Below, in pieces: positions 1 through 12,468 of a DNA stretch of 64,000 nucleotides. Numbering within the stretch: position 1 is the first letter of the stretch; each line of letters opens with the position of its first letter. The translations under genes and the position numbers were made by a program. The notes below the pieces were generated by a model. That model made no database searches. It saw nothing but the letters and a program-made list of their open reading frames with translations, and had not been told where the DNA came from. The stretch is from Zingiber officinale (lineage: Eukaryota > Streptophyta > Magnoliopsida > Zingiberales > Zingiberaceae): positions 40,669,645 through 40,733,644 of the forward strand of contig NC_055993.1 in the NCBI RefSeq assembly GCF_018446385.1. Reading direction: 5' to 3'.

Positions 1-534
1 ATGAAAGATCCATGCCTTTTATTTCATCATAGGATCACAGGATTTCAAGAATGACGCTAAGAGACAATGACAATTCTACTGCATACAAGTCTAACGTCTC
101 ATTTCAACAATTTAATTTTGTTCCACTGTAATATTTGATGATACTAGATGTGCATATTTTCTTGTTTGTCGAGTTCATTAAGCTTTGATAATTCATGTTA
201 GAAAATTATTTCCATCAAGTGGTATCACAATTGTTTCATCGATTTTATAGGGATAAAGTTAGGGTTTTTTTTTGGGTCAATTTTGATGTATTTACACTAT
301 ATTTTGATCTATTGCGTAAAACGATCTTTGTTCATCAAAAAATAGAGAAGAAACACCTAGGATATGTGTTGGTTTCAAGTTCTTCATGTTTTCCCATGAA
401 GAATGACCAAGAACGAAAGTGGTTTTCAGTAATCGCAGTAACTTTTCATGGAAATCATCTCAAACCCCTAATTAGTCAATTGATAGGATGCTCCGTAAAT
501 CACAAATAGAACATTTCTTAGTTGATTGGGCAAT
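1..534. other. No recognisable gene
   Basis: AT-rich sequence. The open frame at 195-509 has no family resemblance that I can see and no supporting splice or promoter signals. I call nothing here. Confidence 0.5.
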
Positions 535-835
535 CGACTGTCATTAAAGACAAGTCGATTGTTGCCCATGGACCACAAACAAAACATTTAGGCACTCGAC
601 AATAGACTGCCATTAAGGACCAGTCGACTGTTAGTACATGGACCACGAACAGAATATTTCTTAGTCAACTGGGCACTTGATTACCTTCAACAATTGACTG
701 CCATTAAGGATAGTTGATTGTTTGCACATGAGTTATGAATAGAAGATTCTGTAATTGATTCTGATGCTCGCCTAGTTGTTGTCAATCAACTGTCATTCAG
801 GGGCAATCAACTGTTATGCCTAAGGATGAGAAATT
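535..835. repeat. Degenerate short repeats built on TCGACTG/CAATCGACTG
   Basis: Diverged units of roughly 60-100 bp carry the half-palindrome CGACTG followed by CATTAAGGA and CAGTCGACTG-like words. They recur at about 530, 600, 685 and 785. The pattern resembles the palindrome-rich part of Sirevirus-type LTRs such as the one at 17118-18471, so this is probably an old LTR remnant. No ends or target-site duplication were found. Confidence 0.35.
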
Positions 836-1245
836 AAGGTTGTTCAATCAATTATTTTTATTCAGTTGGGTTTCTTAGGATTTTTCTTGAGTTTATTTAT
901 ATACGTGTTACTAAATTAAATTAATGTGTCAACCTAAAGGAAAACACTTCAGCTAAATTTAGTGCATTTTATGTTGATAAATGTGTATATCTATGTTAAA
1001 TGTAATTAGCCCAATGGAAAATTACTTTTAGTCCATATATATTTAAGTGTAGCTTACAACTAAGGATCAAATTTTTTGTTCAGATCATGAATATAATGTG
1101 TCGGCCCAAATGAAGATACATTATGTGGCTGATCAAGGTAATTATGAGCTATGGACTCAGACATATTCATATAGCTTATATAAAATATCATAATCACATA
1201 ATGTGTTAGCCCAATTGAAGACATATTATGTGGTCAATTAAAATT

Positions 1246-2197
1246 TCAACTATAAATAGAGAGTACCTTTAACAAATTGCATTCTAATCCAAAGATGGAG
1301 CGTAAGGTTATATTTGGTATCTCATTAAGAGCTCATTCATATGCATATTTTTATATTGCATAATTCACTATGTTTATCTATCTATGTTCTTGGCTTTAAT
1401 CGTGAGCTTACAATATTTTCTTTCTTCTAATCAGTGCAATCAATAATGACTAATATTAGTAGCATTTATACACTTATCGAATCAAATTATGTCCAATGGA
1501 AGGAATGCGCTATCGTAGTCTTAAGCTGCATAGCTTAGACTATACATTGAGGCATGATCGTCCCGCACCCTAACCAGTGCTAGTACTGCAAAACAAATGG
1601 TTGAATTTGACATATGACCGGGAGCAATCAAATTGCATGAGTCTAAGTATCATGAAGCTTTCAATTCCGGAACTAATTAGAGGCTCAATAATAGAAGGGG
1701 AGGATGCTAGGATTTTCTTGAAACAACTTGTAGACCATTTCATTTCAAATGAAAAGGTTGAGATAATTACAGTATTATCAAAGCTTGTCTCAACGCAGTA
1801 TAATGATAAGGGAAATATAAGGGAATACATTATGAAGATGTCCAATCTTGCCATAAGACTAAAGACACTAAAACTCAAAATGTCTAGATTATGTTAGTGT
1901 ATTTTATCTTGATGTCTCTCCTTGCGCAGTTCACTCTTTTTAAGATTTCGTATAATATTTAAAAGAAACAATGGACATTAAATGAGCTTATAACTCAATG
2001 TATGCAAAATAATGAGCGACTGAGGCATAAGACATCTAAAAGTACTCACTTAACATTCGATTCTTAAGGTTTGAGCAAGAAGAGGAAAATGATCAATGTT
2101 AAGGGTAAAGTAAATAAACTACAAATTCTGCTTGGATTAAGTAAATAAAAAAAAAGATAAGAAATCTCCTTGTTTTAGCCATAAGAAAAAGCTGAAA
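1246..2197 (+). pseudogene. Decayed Ty1/copia leader and gag fragment
   Basis: A TATA-like CTATAAATAG near 1250 precedes a gag-like start ATG at 1446. The early frame has several stops. From 1577 to 1897 the frame is open and matches the UBN2/gag_2 type of copia gag: a SLSIMKLSIPE motif, then an IREYIMKMSNLA motif. Further gag-like coding in other frames continues to about 2197, ending near the expected zinc knuckle (CFSHKKKLKD), where one Cys, the Gly and the last Cys are not present. There is no protease or pol. Two or three copies of a GTGTYRGCCCAA...TTATGTGG word lie upstream at about 1097 and 1200. Dead fragment. Confidence 0.65.
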
Positions 2198-2380
2198 GAC
2201 AACGCTTTTTTATGCGTTGTATATATAGCTGAAAAAGTGTTGTTAAAAGTACTATTATTAAAATTCTGCTCAAATATAACGCATAAAAAGCGTTGTCATT
2301 TTTTTATAAAAATAATACTTTTGTAATGCTTAAAAAACATTATTTTTTTTAAATACAACTTTTAGCAAAAGATAAAAATT
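2198..2380. repeat. CACTA-like subterminal repeats
   Basis: Several inverted ACAACGC...GCGTTGT words separated by T/A runs abruptly replace the gag coding at about 2198. They resemble the ACAACGG/CCGTTGT subterminal repeats of the CACTA element at 26075-29726. No matching opposite end was found before 3700, so this is at best a broken end. Confidence 0.35.
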
Positions 2381-2760
2381 ATTATTTTTTCTATTTACAA
2401 AACCATATTGTCTATTATATTTATATCATAAATTGTTTAATTAAACCCTTATAAATAATACTAATTAAAATACTATGAAAGTACAACTAATCAATCTTCT
2501 TATGATTGAACAAAAAATGTGGCATATAATTCAAATAGAAAATATGTAGACATAATCCACAAACTTTGAATCCATGTTAAGTCTATCAATAAAGTAAAAA
2601 TCCTTCCTATTAGACATGCATATTAGTTTCAGCATATCTTGCCTCTTGGATTGAATCTTTCTGGTAATATTATATCTTAGAAATATATGAGTACCCTTCT
2701 TGGAAAAACAAAACCCTCATTTTTAGTTTCTTTCCACATCATTTGCGAGGAAGAAAATTA

Positions 2761-2907
2761 TTACATTATAATTAAAATGAAGTAGCTCACATAATTAATA
2801 CATTAAATAATTACATTGTAATTAAAATGAAGTAGCTAACATAATTAATACATTAAATAATTACATTATAATTACAATGAAGCGGCTCGCATAATCAATA
2901 CATTAAA
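2761..2907. repeat. Three direct copies of a 50-bp AT-rich unit
   Basis: Units start at 2761, 2811 and 2861. Each has TTACATT followed by ATTAAAATGAAG and ATAATTAATACATTAAA with a few substitutions. The surrounding 2381-3288 is AT-rich with no recognisable gene. Confidence 0.85.
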
Positions 2908-3288
2908 CTCAATGAACAGATTTGACAAAGACAATAAGCTTACAACATATGCAATATTTATATACAATAATTACATTTTAGTTCTTCATATGAACAAAGT
3001 GCTTTATAATGTAGAAATTTTATAGTACAATAAAAACTAGCACACCATGATTTACAGATAGAGTAAAACTAGCAACCAGTAATTTACATGTAGATCTTAC
3101 ATAGATGTTTGCAGAAAAGAAATTTTACAAGAAAGCTTACAGAACTAAGACCGAGAACACTTGCTTTACTGTTGAGGAGAGAAGAGGTTGCTCGATGCCC
3201 TTGGAAGCAGAAGAGGAAGGCTTCTTATAGGCAAGGAAAGGAGAACTTGCTTAGGGGAGAAGGAAAATGATTAGGTTTGTTGGCATGG

Positions 3289-3289
3289 T

Positions 3290-3329
<40 letters not shown>
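3289..3329. repeat. Compound (GT)n(GA)n microsatellite
   Basis: About 11 GT repeats are followed directly by about 9 GA repeats. Diverged ~55-bp direct repeats containing TGTTTTAATAAG.GGAGGTA.TGTA follow at 3412-3535. Nothing coding is seen to 3700. Confidence 0.9.
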
Positions 3330-3900
3330 CCTACTTTGAGAGTAGGAATTAGAGATAGGGGGAGGAAAAAGAAGGAAGTTCTGGTAGAGAGAATTGACAT
3401 CTTTGTTAGGTGTTTGTTTTAATAAGCGGAGGTATTGTAGAGTTGAATAGGTGATTGTTTTAATAAGTGGAGGTACTGTAAAGTTGGACAGATGGTTGTC
3501 TTAATAAATGAATGTACTGTTAGATGGTATTGGGGGTACTGTAAAGTATGCTTTAGGGATCTAGCATGTTATCCACATTCTGTTCTCCTATGAAATTTAA
3601 AGATGGTGCTTGAGAGCAAGACGCTTGAGTTGGGGTGACTCTGTGCCTATAGAGAGCAGCTCTGTAGGCCTTGGAAGAAAGTGCTAAACTTGCTAATTTC
3701 TTATTACTCATTTGTTTAGTCTTCCTCTAATAGTGCTGAAAGAGGGTAGTATGCTGTGTTGTAAAGGTAAAAAAAAATAATCTGGTACCCATTTCTTTGG
3801 GCCAATAAATCTTCTCAGTGTAAGATTCGCCTGCAAGGCGGTAACTATTTGGATCTTTAATGTGGTCCCATCCCAAATTGGTACCTTAGACAGAGGCTCA

Positions 3901-4605
3901 CTAATATTTGAGTTGATATGGGAAATAGGGAGGAGCTTTCCAATCAAAGTTAGGGTCGGAAGGGTAGTCTTCAAGTTTGGCATGATAGTTACCAACCTCA
4001 TTGATGTCAATTTTGACTAAATGCCTGGCGGGTTCGATTTTAAGTTCTAACCATTCTGATGGAGTACTATCAAATGTGCAAACTACAAAAGTTCCTTCTT
4101 CTTCTTCCAATACTATGGAAATAATGGGTCCCAGTTTCTTTGGAAATTCTTTAACAGAATTCAGATCATGAATCCATAGTTTGTATAGGAGACCATAGTT
4201 CATTAATGTGAGGGGAGTAATAAGTCTACCTTTATAAGTAGTGGTAGTGTAGGATTTATAATCAATATTAGCTTTGCGAAATGAGTAAAGAAGTTGGCAT
4301 TGACAGTCATACTTTTTGGAGTCAATACAAGGCGAACCTTTCTTTTGACATTTAAGTTTTGGGTTGAACTCAGCTTCATAGACTATTGTCAGACCTTCAG
4401 GGGAATTTTTGTGAAAAACCTTAAGACCCTCATATAATTCCATGAAAGTTTGTAAAGTGGATTTTTCTACCAAACTACGTATATAAGTAGTAATGTCTTC
4501 AGGGATAGTGTTAGGGAAACCTGCTAAGCAGGTCTCAAATGCCTTTTGTAATGCTGTAGTCTTATTCCGTTCTTTGATTTGGACTAAAGTTAAGTATTCT
4601 GGCAT
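3901..4605 (-). pseudogene. Pararetrovirus distal reading frame, C-terminal to the viroplasmin motif
   Basis: An open frame of 234 codons lies downstream of RT/RNase H on the minus strand. It contains a Cys-rich patch (CQKKGSPC...CQC) and many Lys/Glu residues. Its position after the viroplasmin-like piece at 4718-5131 suggests the rest of the same gene (ORF VI/TAV), separated by a frame break. I do not recognise this part on its own; the assignment is by position. Confidence 0.45.
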
Positions 4606-4717
4606 GTGAGGAATTTTTGTAGTAACTTTTGACGTGTTGTTAGAACCAGAACCAAGTATTTGAGCGTAAGTTTGTGGAACATCAGGACTAGGAGTAACTG
4701 ACCTGGTATCCTAAGTT

Positions 4718-5131
4718 TTAAGTAAAGTGCTCACAAAGAAATGTGGACCTAGCTATGCTCGGGCTATTGTAAAAGCTTCTTCTAAAGACTAGAAACCTTT
4801 TAAAGTAAGGATGTTCCAAACCCTGCATGGCTACGTTTGTTTCTTCCCATGTAGAGCATACTCTTGCATGAGGGCCAGAAAAAACCACATAGCAAGAGAA
4901 TTTCTTGCCGCTGGATTTTTGTATAATAGTAAGGAAATAGTTTGAAAAATACATTAATGACAACAATTTTATGTCCTTAGCTGCTAGGTATGGTGGAAAT
5001 GTGCCAAATGTTGTCAAGAAGATAGTTTTGAATGTGATCAAGTTTGTCTCTAGTAGAGAAACATAACTGGTCTTTAGGCTATGTGAATTGCTATATGTTT
5101 TGGTTGCCAAAACGCATAGTTTTGATAGCAA
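4718..5131 (-). pseudogene. Viroplasmin/TAV-like region of the pararetrovirus
   Basis: The frame includes a short segment with the aromatic pattern CYVVFSGP, then a Trp-containing STWEE motif, then YFKRF. This is the small RNase H1-N/viroplasmin fold shared by caulimovirus inclusion-body protein (ORF VI) and eukaryotic RNase H1 N-termini. In viruses that have it, this protein forms the replication matrix and permits re-initiation on polycistronic RNA. It lies directly after RNase H, as in caulimoviruses. The frame is not continuous with either neighbour, so it is dead. Confidence 0.6.
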
Positions 5132-5199
5132 AAGTATGAACTTTTCTTAGTCTGTACATCTTCCTATAAGAAGTCATAAGAGTTAATGCAATAACCTTG

Positions 5200-6480
5200 A
5201 TAATGTATCTGCTAAGGAATTATTGATTCTTTTTATATGTTCCCATTGAATTCTTAGGCCTTTATTAATAATAGTATCAGTGAATTTGAGCAACGCTTGG
5301 TACCTAGGCCTTTTCTAACTTCTTTTGTTTGTTGACTATATTTTACTATGGCTTCACAATCTGTTGTTATAGAAATTTCTTGTTTATTACAAATAAATAA
5401 TCTAAAAGCCTCTAAACAATAGATGACAGCTAGGATTTCGTAATTTAGGGATGTTAAATGTCCTCTTCTCGATATTTTTCAGAGGCATATCTACATAAGG
5501 TTTCTAGGTTTCTATGCTTTTAGATTCATATTTAGATATTTTTCTATATAAAATGTCTCCCCATCTTGTTTCACATCTATCTGTTTCAATGACCAAATAG
5601 TCAGAGTCAAGAGGTAGGGTTAACTTAGGAATGATTTTTACTAGATGTTTAATTTGTTAAACTAAAGCTATATCTTGTTGGTTAAAATATTTTTGTTCTA
5701 TCAAAGATGTTTTATTGTATAAAGGTCCACTAATTTTGCTAATATTTTTAAGATAAAGTTTTTCATAATTTAAGAGACCTAAAAAGGCTCTTAAAGTCTT
5801 AATGTCTTCCATTTTATCTAAAAAAACAAGGAGTATTGCTGAAATATGAGGTTGTAATGTTATTTGTCCTTGGCCTATTTCTGCCCCTAAGAATTCTATG
5901 TGTGTTGATGCTAGTTTCATCTTTTTCTAAGAAATCATAAGACCATGTTTTTCACATAAATTGAAAATTACATACAGATGGGCAAAATGTTCTTGTTTTG
6001 TTTTGGAAAATTTTAAAATATCGTTTATGTAAATATAGGTAAACATAGAAATATGTCAGAAGATATCATCCATTTTTTGTTGGAAGATTTGGGGAGCTAC
6101 CTTAAGGCCAAAAGGCATAACAAGCCACTCAAAATGACTTTCAGGATAAGAAAAGGTGATCCATTCAATAGACTCAGGATACATTTTAACTTGCCAAAAT
6201 CTTGATTTCATATCAAATTTAGAGTATCATTTGGAATGTTGTATCTTATTTAAGAGTTGGTCTTTATCTGGGATTTTGTAGCCATCTTCCTAGAAATTAT
6301 CATTTAACCTTTTATGATTAAACACCATTCTTGATTACCCATATTTTTGTTCAGCTCCTTTGTTATCTATAAAGGTCGGACTCCTTTGTTATCTATAAAG
6401 GTCGGACATCTATGTCTAGAGGTGGATCATTGAATATCAGTCAAATGTAATAATTATTGGATATATATTTTACATTCCTC
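5200..6480 (-). pseudogene. Pararetrovirus reverse transcriptase and RNase H
   Basis: Minus-strand translation in pieces gives the RT core. There is an R-L-N-D-N motif near 6300, an FDMKS segment near 6200, a MPFGL motif near 6105, the catalytic box as YIND (canonical YIDD/YVDD) near 6025, and FLGAEIG followed by QPHI and FLGLLNY at 5657-5920. Near 5340-5460 an RNase H segment has a conserved Glu (NYEILA) and a TDCEA motif. The LQPHI and FLG..LNY words are typical of Caulimoviridae RT rather than LTR retrotransposons. At least five in-frame stops interrupt it. Confidence 0.75.
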
Positions 6481-7094
6481 CGTCTCCCAATTTGTATATC
6501 TTAAATCTTGAGCTTTAATTATTAAATCAGGGTTAACTATTGTAAATTTGCAATAAACTTTGTCCCTGCCCCAATAATTAGTTGGATTTTTTTCCAATAG
6601 TATCTAGTTTTTCTAATCTAAAAATAAGGAAGTCTAAGTCTAGATGATGGGTATTAATCATCTGAAGTAAATATTTTGGGACTATTAGGTCTGATGGGAT
6701 ACTCCATATTGAAAAACAATCGTATAAGGGGATTGACCAGCAAAGTGTTTGTAGTTTTCCTGATACTCAGAAAAAGCTAAAGAACAAATTTTGAGATTAG
6801 TACTTAGAGTTGGGTTACTTGTCTGTTTACAAGCATTGGTTGTAGTATAGTGACAAGTAGTATTTGTTGGATTGGTAATATGTTCATCAGCTGTGTTTGG
6901 TGTTGTAAGTGGATGGACAACTGAGGGATAATATGAGACAATATGTGAGATTATTGGCGTGGAAAAGAAAAGACCATAATCTTTGGCGAGGAGAAAAGCT
7001 CTGTCTAGTGCTAAAAGAAGAGTCCTAAAATAAGATGGATGTTATGATGTAATAATGGTTTAATCCATAATTTGGAGAGCGACATAGGGGTACA

Positions 7095-7186
7095 ATATTT
7101 ACCATAATTATTGTAAAATCTTAAATGTCTGTTGGTCACAAATTAGGTGTAGGCTAATTGTTGATCGTCAAATTGAGTACTAATTA
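7095..7186. repeat. Left copy of a 92-bp direct repeat flanking the copia insertion
   Basis: Matches 14237-14328 with one difference (A/C near position 10). The two copies bracket the copia element inside the pararetrovirus. This is far longer than the 5-bp duplication a normal integration leaves. Confidence 0.9.
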
Positions 7187-8504
7187 TTGCGAAGGGATAT
7201 ACTAAGTTTTAGAGTTTTATATGTGATATAGAAAAGCATGATAGGTTTATTATGATTTGCAAAATTATGAGTTTCGGCCAAAAATTAAATGTTTTGTTAA
7301 GAATGAAACATAGTTGGTATGTGACCAACAAGGTCTCGGCCAAAGGTGTTTTGTTCAGAACGAAACATGGTCGGTCTTAAGGGTTGTAGGGTCTTGGACA
7401 TGGCAGCAACTCATAAACGAGGATGGACCGCCGTGGCGTTGCGGCTCATAATTTGTTAATGCAATCATAGTAAATTTATGTCGTAAATATATTATGAATA
7501 TATTTGACATGGTGCATGGTTATGGCCCTTGAACCCCCTATGTGATTGTGTATGTTGTTGTAATTCATAATATGGCCTGCGTGTCGTGCCTTCATCCCTT
7601 TCATTCTAGTTGTAATTTAGACTACACTCGAATGTAACTCGAGTTTCTTTAGTTGTTGTAATGTACAAATTAGAAAGAAATTAGTCTACTGGACGATGGG
7701 TGAAAAGGAAGGAAGGAAGGACAACAACACACAACAACAAAGGGAGCGCTTGGAGAAGCTGCTTTGACCAAGGTGGACTCATCGCTCTTCTCATTGGCTT
7801 GAGAATATCGTAGTTTATGTGGGGCATAATCGTGTCACGTTTTGATTTATGCATATATGTGTGATGTGTGCTATGTGATATATTTGATACATGTTTAGTT
7901 TAAAAGATTAGGTCTTTTTAATATATGCCTACCAAAAGTTTAATACTCACTTCTGGCTCGATCAATTGTAGTCAGGTTTTGCCAAAGCAAAGTGACTCAA
8001 TTTATCTTACTAGAGTGCGACTGGACAATTGTGATGCCCGAATATTAAACTTTGGGTACAACTTAAGTTGTCTCACTTAGATTGAGAATTTAAAGGCATA
8101 TCCTATAAGATGGAATTCAAATTGTACTAATCTTGGGCGATTAGCCAAAGCTAACTCAAGATGAGCTATAATATGAATTTCATAAGATGGGTAAAATGAA
8201 CAAATAGGCTTGTTCATCTCGCTATACAAGAGTTGCATTTAATGCAATTGGTATATGATGCCTACCTACATTATACGAGCCTTGGGTGATTAGCCAAAGC
8301 TAACTCAAGATGAGTAAAATAAGGATCTTGTCCCACATGAATGTTATTGCGATTGGATTTGGAGCTAGTAGTGTGGGTAAAACCATAACCATGACTCACT
8401 CCTACCAAAATTTTACAATTCAATGGGAGCATCGTTTAATTAAAGGCCTAATTAAATGATCGATATATGATACTAAGTTCTGTATTATGTTATTGTAGAT
8501 AACC

Positions 8505-11500
8505 ATGTCGTCAAACACGTCGAACACTCTCTCTCTCTGTGATCTGTCCTTGATAAGGACAAGCTCAATGGAGCTAACTTCCTGGACTGGTACAAAACTT
8601 GAGAATAGTTCTCAAGCAAGAATGAAAACTATACGTCCTAGAGCAGCCTATTCTTGAGGCACCCCCGCTACTGCCACTAGAGCTAATAGGAATGCTTACA
8701 AGAAGCATCAAGATGATGCACTAGATGTGTCATGCCTTATGCTCGTCACCATGAACTCTGAGCTTCAGAAGCAACATGAGAACATAGATGCTTATGATAT
8801 GGTTGAATACCTTAGACAACTATATCAAGGACAAGCAAGGCATGAGAGATTTGAGATCTCTAAAGCACTGTTTCAATGCAGAATGCAAGAAGGAAGTCCC
8901 GTAGGGCCTTATATGCTCAAGATGATCGGGTATGTGGAGAATCTACAAAGGTTGGGATTCCCACTAGGCCAAGAATTGGCCACTGACCTAATTCTGCAGT
9001 CGTTGCCCGATAGTTATAGCCAATTCGTCATGAACTACAACATGAATGAAATTGACAAACCACTGCCTGAAATGTTAAGCATGTTAAGAACTGTTAAACT
9101 AAACCTTAAGAAGGTAAAGCCTAGTTCCATTATAATGGTGTCTAAAGGCAAAGGCAAGTGGAAGCCTAAAGGTAAGGGTAAGACCCAAGCCAAAGGCAAG
9201 GGCAAGGTTCATGCACTGAAACCCAAAGGTGGGGTTGCTATAGAAGGAACCTGCTTCCACTGTGGTGAGACCGGACACTGGAAGAGGAACTGCAAAGTTT
9301 ACATAGAGGAACTGAAACGAAAGAGAAGTAAAACTTCTGCCTCAGGTATATATGTTATAGAAGTCAATTTATCTATTTCTTCTTCATGGGTATTAGATAC
9401 CGGGTGTGCATCTCACATTTGTACTAATGTGCAGAGGCTAAGAAATAGTAGATCATTGACAAAGGATGAAGTGGACCTACGAGTAGGCAATGATGCAAGA
9501 GTTGCTGCTGTCGCTGTAGGAACATATTCCTTATCTTTGCCCACTGGGCTTGTTTTAGAATTAGAAGAGTGTTGTTATGTGCCCACTTTGACAAAGAACA
9601 TTATCTCTGTTTCTTGTTTGGACAAGAAAGGTTTTTCATTTGTAATAAAGGACAAATGTTATTCCGTTTATTTCAATGATATGTTCTATTGTAGTGCACC
9701 TCTTATGAATGACCTCTATGTTTTAGACTTTGAAAACCCAATCTATAACATAAATACCAAACGGTTCAAATCTAATGATTTGAACCAAACATATCTCTGG
9801 CATTGTCACCTATGTCACATAAATGAGAGTTGCATATCCCAACTCCATAAGGATGGACTTTTGGACTTATTTGATTTTGAATCATATAAGGCATGTGAAT
9901 CTTGTTTTCAAGGCAAGATGACAAAGACTCCATTTAGTGGACACGGCGAAAGGGCTAATGATCTGTTAGGACTTATACATACAGATATATGTGGCCCTTT
10001 CAGAATAGCAGCTAGAGGAGGCTATTATTACTTCATTATCTTCACTGATGATTTCAGTAGATACGGCTATGTGTATCTGATGAAACACAAGTCAGAATCC
10101 TTTGAAAAGTTCAAAGAATTCAAGAATGAAGTACAAAACCAACTTGATAAGAGTATTAAGATGCTTCGATCAGATCGAGGTGGGGAATACCTTAGCCAAG
10201 AGTTTCATGACCATCTCGTTGAATGTGAGATCATATCTTAACTCACTCCACCTGGAACACCACAATGGAATGGTGTATCAGAAAGGAGAAATCGTACTTT
10301 ATTAGGTATGGTACTATCAATGATGAGTCATACAGATCTTCCTACTTCCTTCTGGAGACATGCTTTAGAGACGGTCGCTTTCACACTTAACCGAGTTCCA
10401 TTTAAGGTCATCATAAAGATACCATATACGATATGTACAGGGAAAAGTGCCAATATGTCTTTTATGAAGATTTGGGGTTGTGAGGCTTACGTTCGACGAT
10501 AAGTCTCAGACAAACTTGGACCCAAATCAGACAAGTGTTATTTTGTAGGATATCCCAAGAAAACAAAGGGATATTACTTCTATAATCCCACAGAAGGCAA
10601 GGTATTTGTTGCTAGAACTGGTGTTTTTCTAGAAAGGAAATTTATTTCTAGAAAGACTAGTGGGAGTGAAGTCGATTTTGAAGAAATTCAAGACACACAA
10701 ACTAGCACCGACGCCTTGATGGACATTGAACACGCACCACAAGAAGTTGTGGAACAACAACCTGTTCAAGTCGCACATGCTCTACGCAGATCTGATAGGA
10801 CCCATTGTCAACCTGAGAGATATTCATTTCTCTTGTCTGACCACGGTGATGTAGAGATTATTGGTCTTGATGAGCCTACATCTTATCAGGAAGCTGTACA
10901 GGGCCCAGATTCTGAAAAATAGCTAGAGGCTATGAGATCCGAAATGGAATCCATGTACACTAACCAAGTATGGACTTTGGTTGATCCACCTGAAGGGATT
11001 AAACCCATTGGGTGTAAGTGGTATTCAAAGTGAAAACTGACATGGATGGGCATAAACATACCTATAAAGGTAGATTGGTAGCTAAAGGTTTCAAGCAAAT
11101 TCATGGTATAGACTATGATGAAACTTTTTCACCAGTTGAGATGCTTAAGTTCATTTGGATTTTACTTGCTATTGCAGCTTACTATGATTATGAGATCTGG
11201 CAGATGGATGTCAAAACCGCATTTCTTAATGGAAATTTACTCAAGGATGTATACATGACACAACCTGAGGGTTTTATAGATCCAAAGCATGTTGGAAAGG
11301 TTTGTAAGTTGCAAAGATCAATTTATGGATTAAAGCAAGCTTCTAGAAGCTGGAATCTTCGATTCGATGATGCGATCAAAATGTTTGGTTTCATCAAGAA
11401 TGAAGATGAACCTTGTGTCTACAAGAAGGTTAGTGGGAGCACAATCATCTTTCTCATATTGTATGTGGATGACATACTTCTCATTGGAAATGATATCCCT

Positions 11501-12448
11501 ACTCTTCAGTCAGTGAAGACTTGGCTTCGGAATTATTTTTCAATGAAAGACTTAAGTGAAGCAGCCTATATTTTAGGCCTTAAGATCTATAGAGATAGAT
11601 CTAAAAGATTGCTTGGCCTAAGCCAGAGTGCATACATTGACAAGGTGCTTAAACGTTTTGCCATAGAGAATTCCAAGAAGAGATTCTTGTCTATGTCACA
11701 TGGTGTGAGTCTTTCGAAGACTCAATGCCCCTCTTCTAAGGTAGAAAGGGACCGCATGGATCATATTTCTTATGTATCAGCTATAGAGCCTATCATGTAC
11801 GTCATGCTTTGTACTCACCCAGATGTCTCATATGCTTTAAGCATGACGAGCAGATACCAGTCAGATCCAGGTGAAGGTCACTGGACAGCAGTCAAGAATA
11901 TTCTTAAGTACTTGAGAAGAACTCAAGATTATTTCTTGATCTTTGGAGGCGATGAAGAGCTTGTTGTAAAGGGTTACACCAATGCTAGCTTCCAAACAGA
12001 TAAGGATGATTACAGATCACAGTCAGGGTATGTGTTTTGCTTAAATGGTGGTGCTATGAGCTGGAAGAGTTCGAAGCAGGACACAGTCGCTGATTCTACA
12101 ACAGAGGTCGAATATATTGCTGCTTTAGCTGCAGCAAAGGAGGTTGTTTGGATTAGGAAGTTCATTACAGAGCTTGATGTTATTCATAGTATAGCGAGTC
12201 TAATAGACCTCTATTGTGATAACAATGGGGTTATTGCACAGGCTAAGGAACCTCGTTCTCATCATAGATCCAAACACATACTATGACGATTCCATCTCAT
12301 TCGAGAGATCATCGATAGAGGAGATGTGAAGATATGCAGAGTACCGACCGATGCTAACATTGCAGATCCTTTGACCAAGGCTTTGGCAAAGAGAAATCAT
12401 GATGGTCATCACACTAGGTCAATGGGTATTCGATATCTCAGTGATTGA
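8505..12448 (+). pseudogene. Copia gag-pol polyprotein (gag, protease, integrase, RT, RNase H), broken
   Basis: Gag starts at ATG 8505, with frameshifts before about 8727. From 8727 the frame runs to 10241: UBN2-type gag, CCHC knuckle CFHCGETGHWKRNC (about 9252), protease DTG in WVLDTGCASHIC (about 9390), integrase HHCC (HLCHINESC; CESCFQGK) and integrase catalytic Asp (HTDICGPF, RSDRGGEY). RT follows, with the catalytic YVDDILLIGND (about 11463) and RNase H motifs (TTEVEYIA; DNNGVIAQ). Breaks: TAA 10239, TAA 10500, TAG 10920, a one-base frameshift near 11030, TGA 12284. Each nonsense codon fits a single C-to-T or G-to-A change. The order integrase before RT defines copia. Inactive. Confidence 0.9.
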
Positions 12449-12458
12449 CACTAGTGCT

Positions 12459-12467
12459 AGTGGGAGA
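12459..12467 (+). promoter_or_regulatory. Polypurine tract of the copia element
   Basis: AGTGGGAGA lies directly before the TGTTGG start of the 3' LTR. It is the site of plus-strand priming in this family. Confidence 0.75.
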
Positions 12468-12468
12468 T

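Noticed and set aside
2198-3700. A complete second CACTA element
   Set aside because: Only one subterminal region is visible; no matching CACTA end or TSD on the other side.
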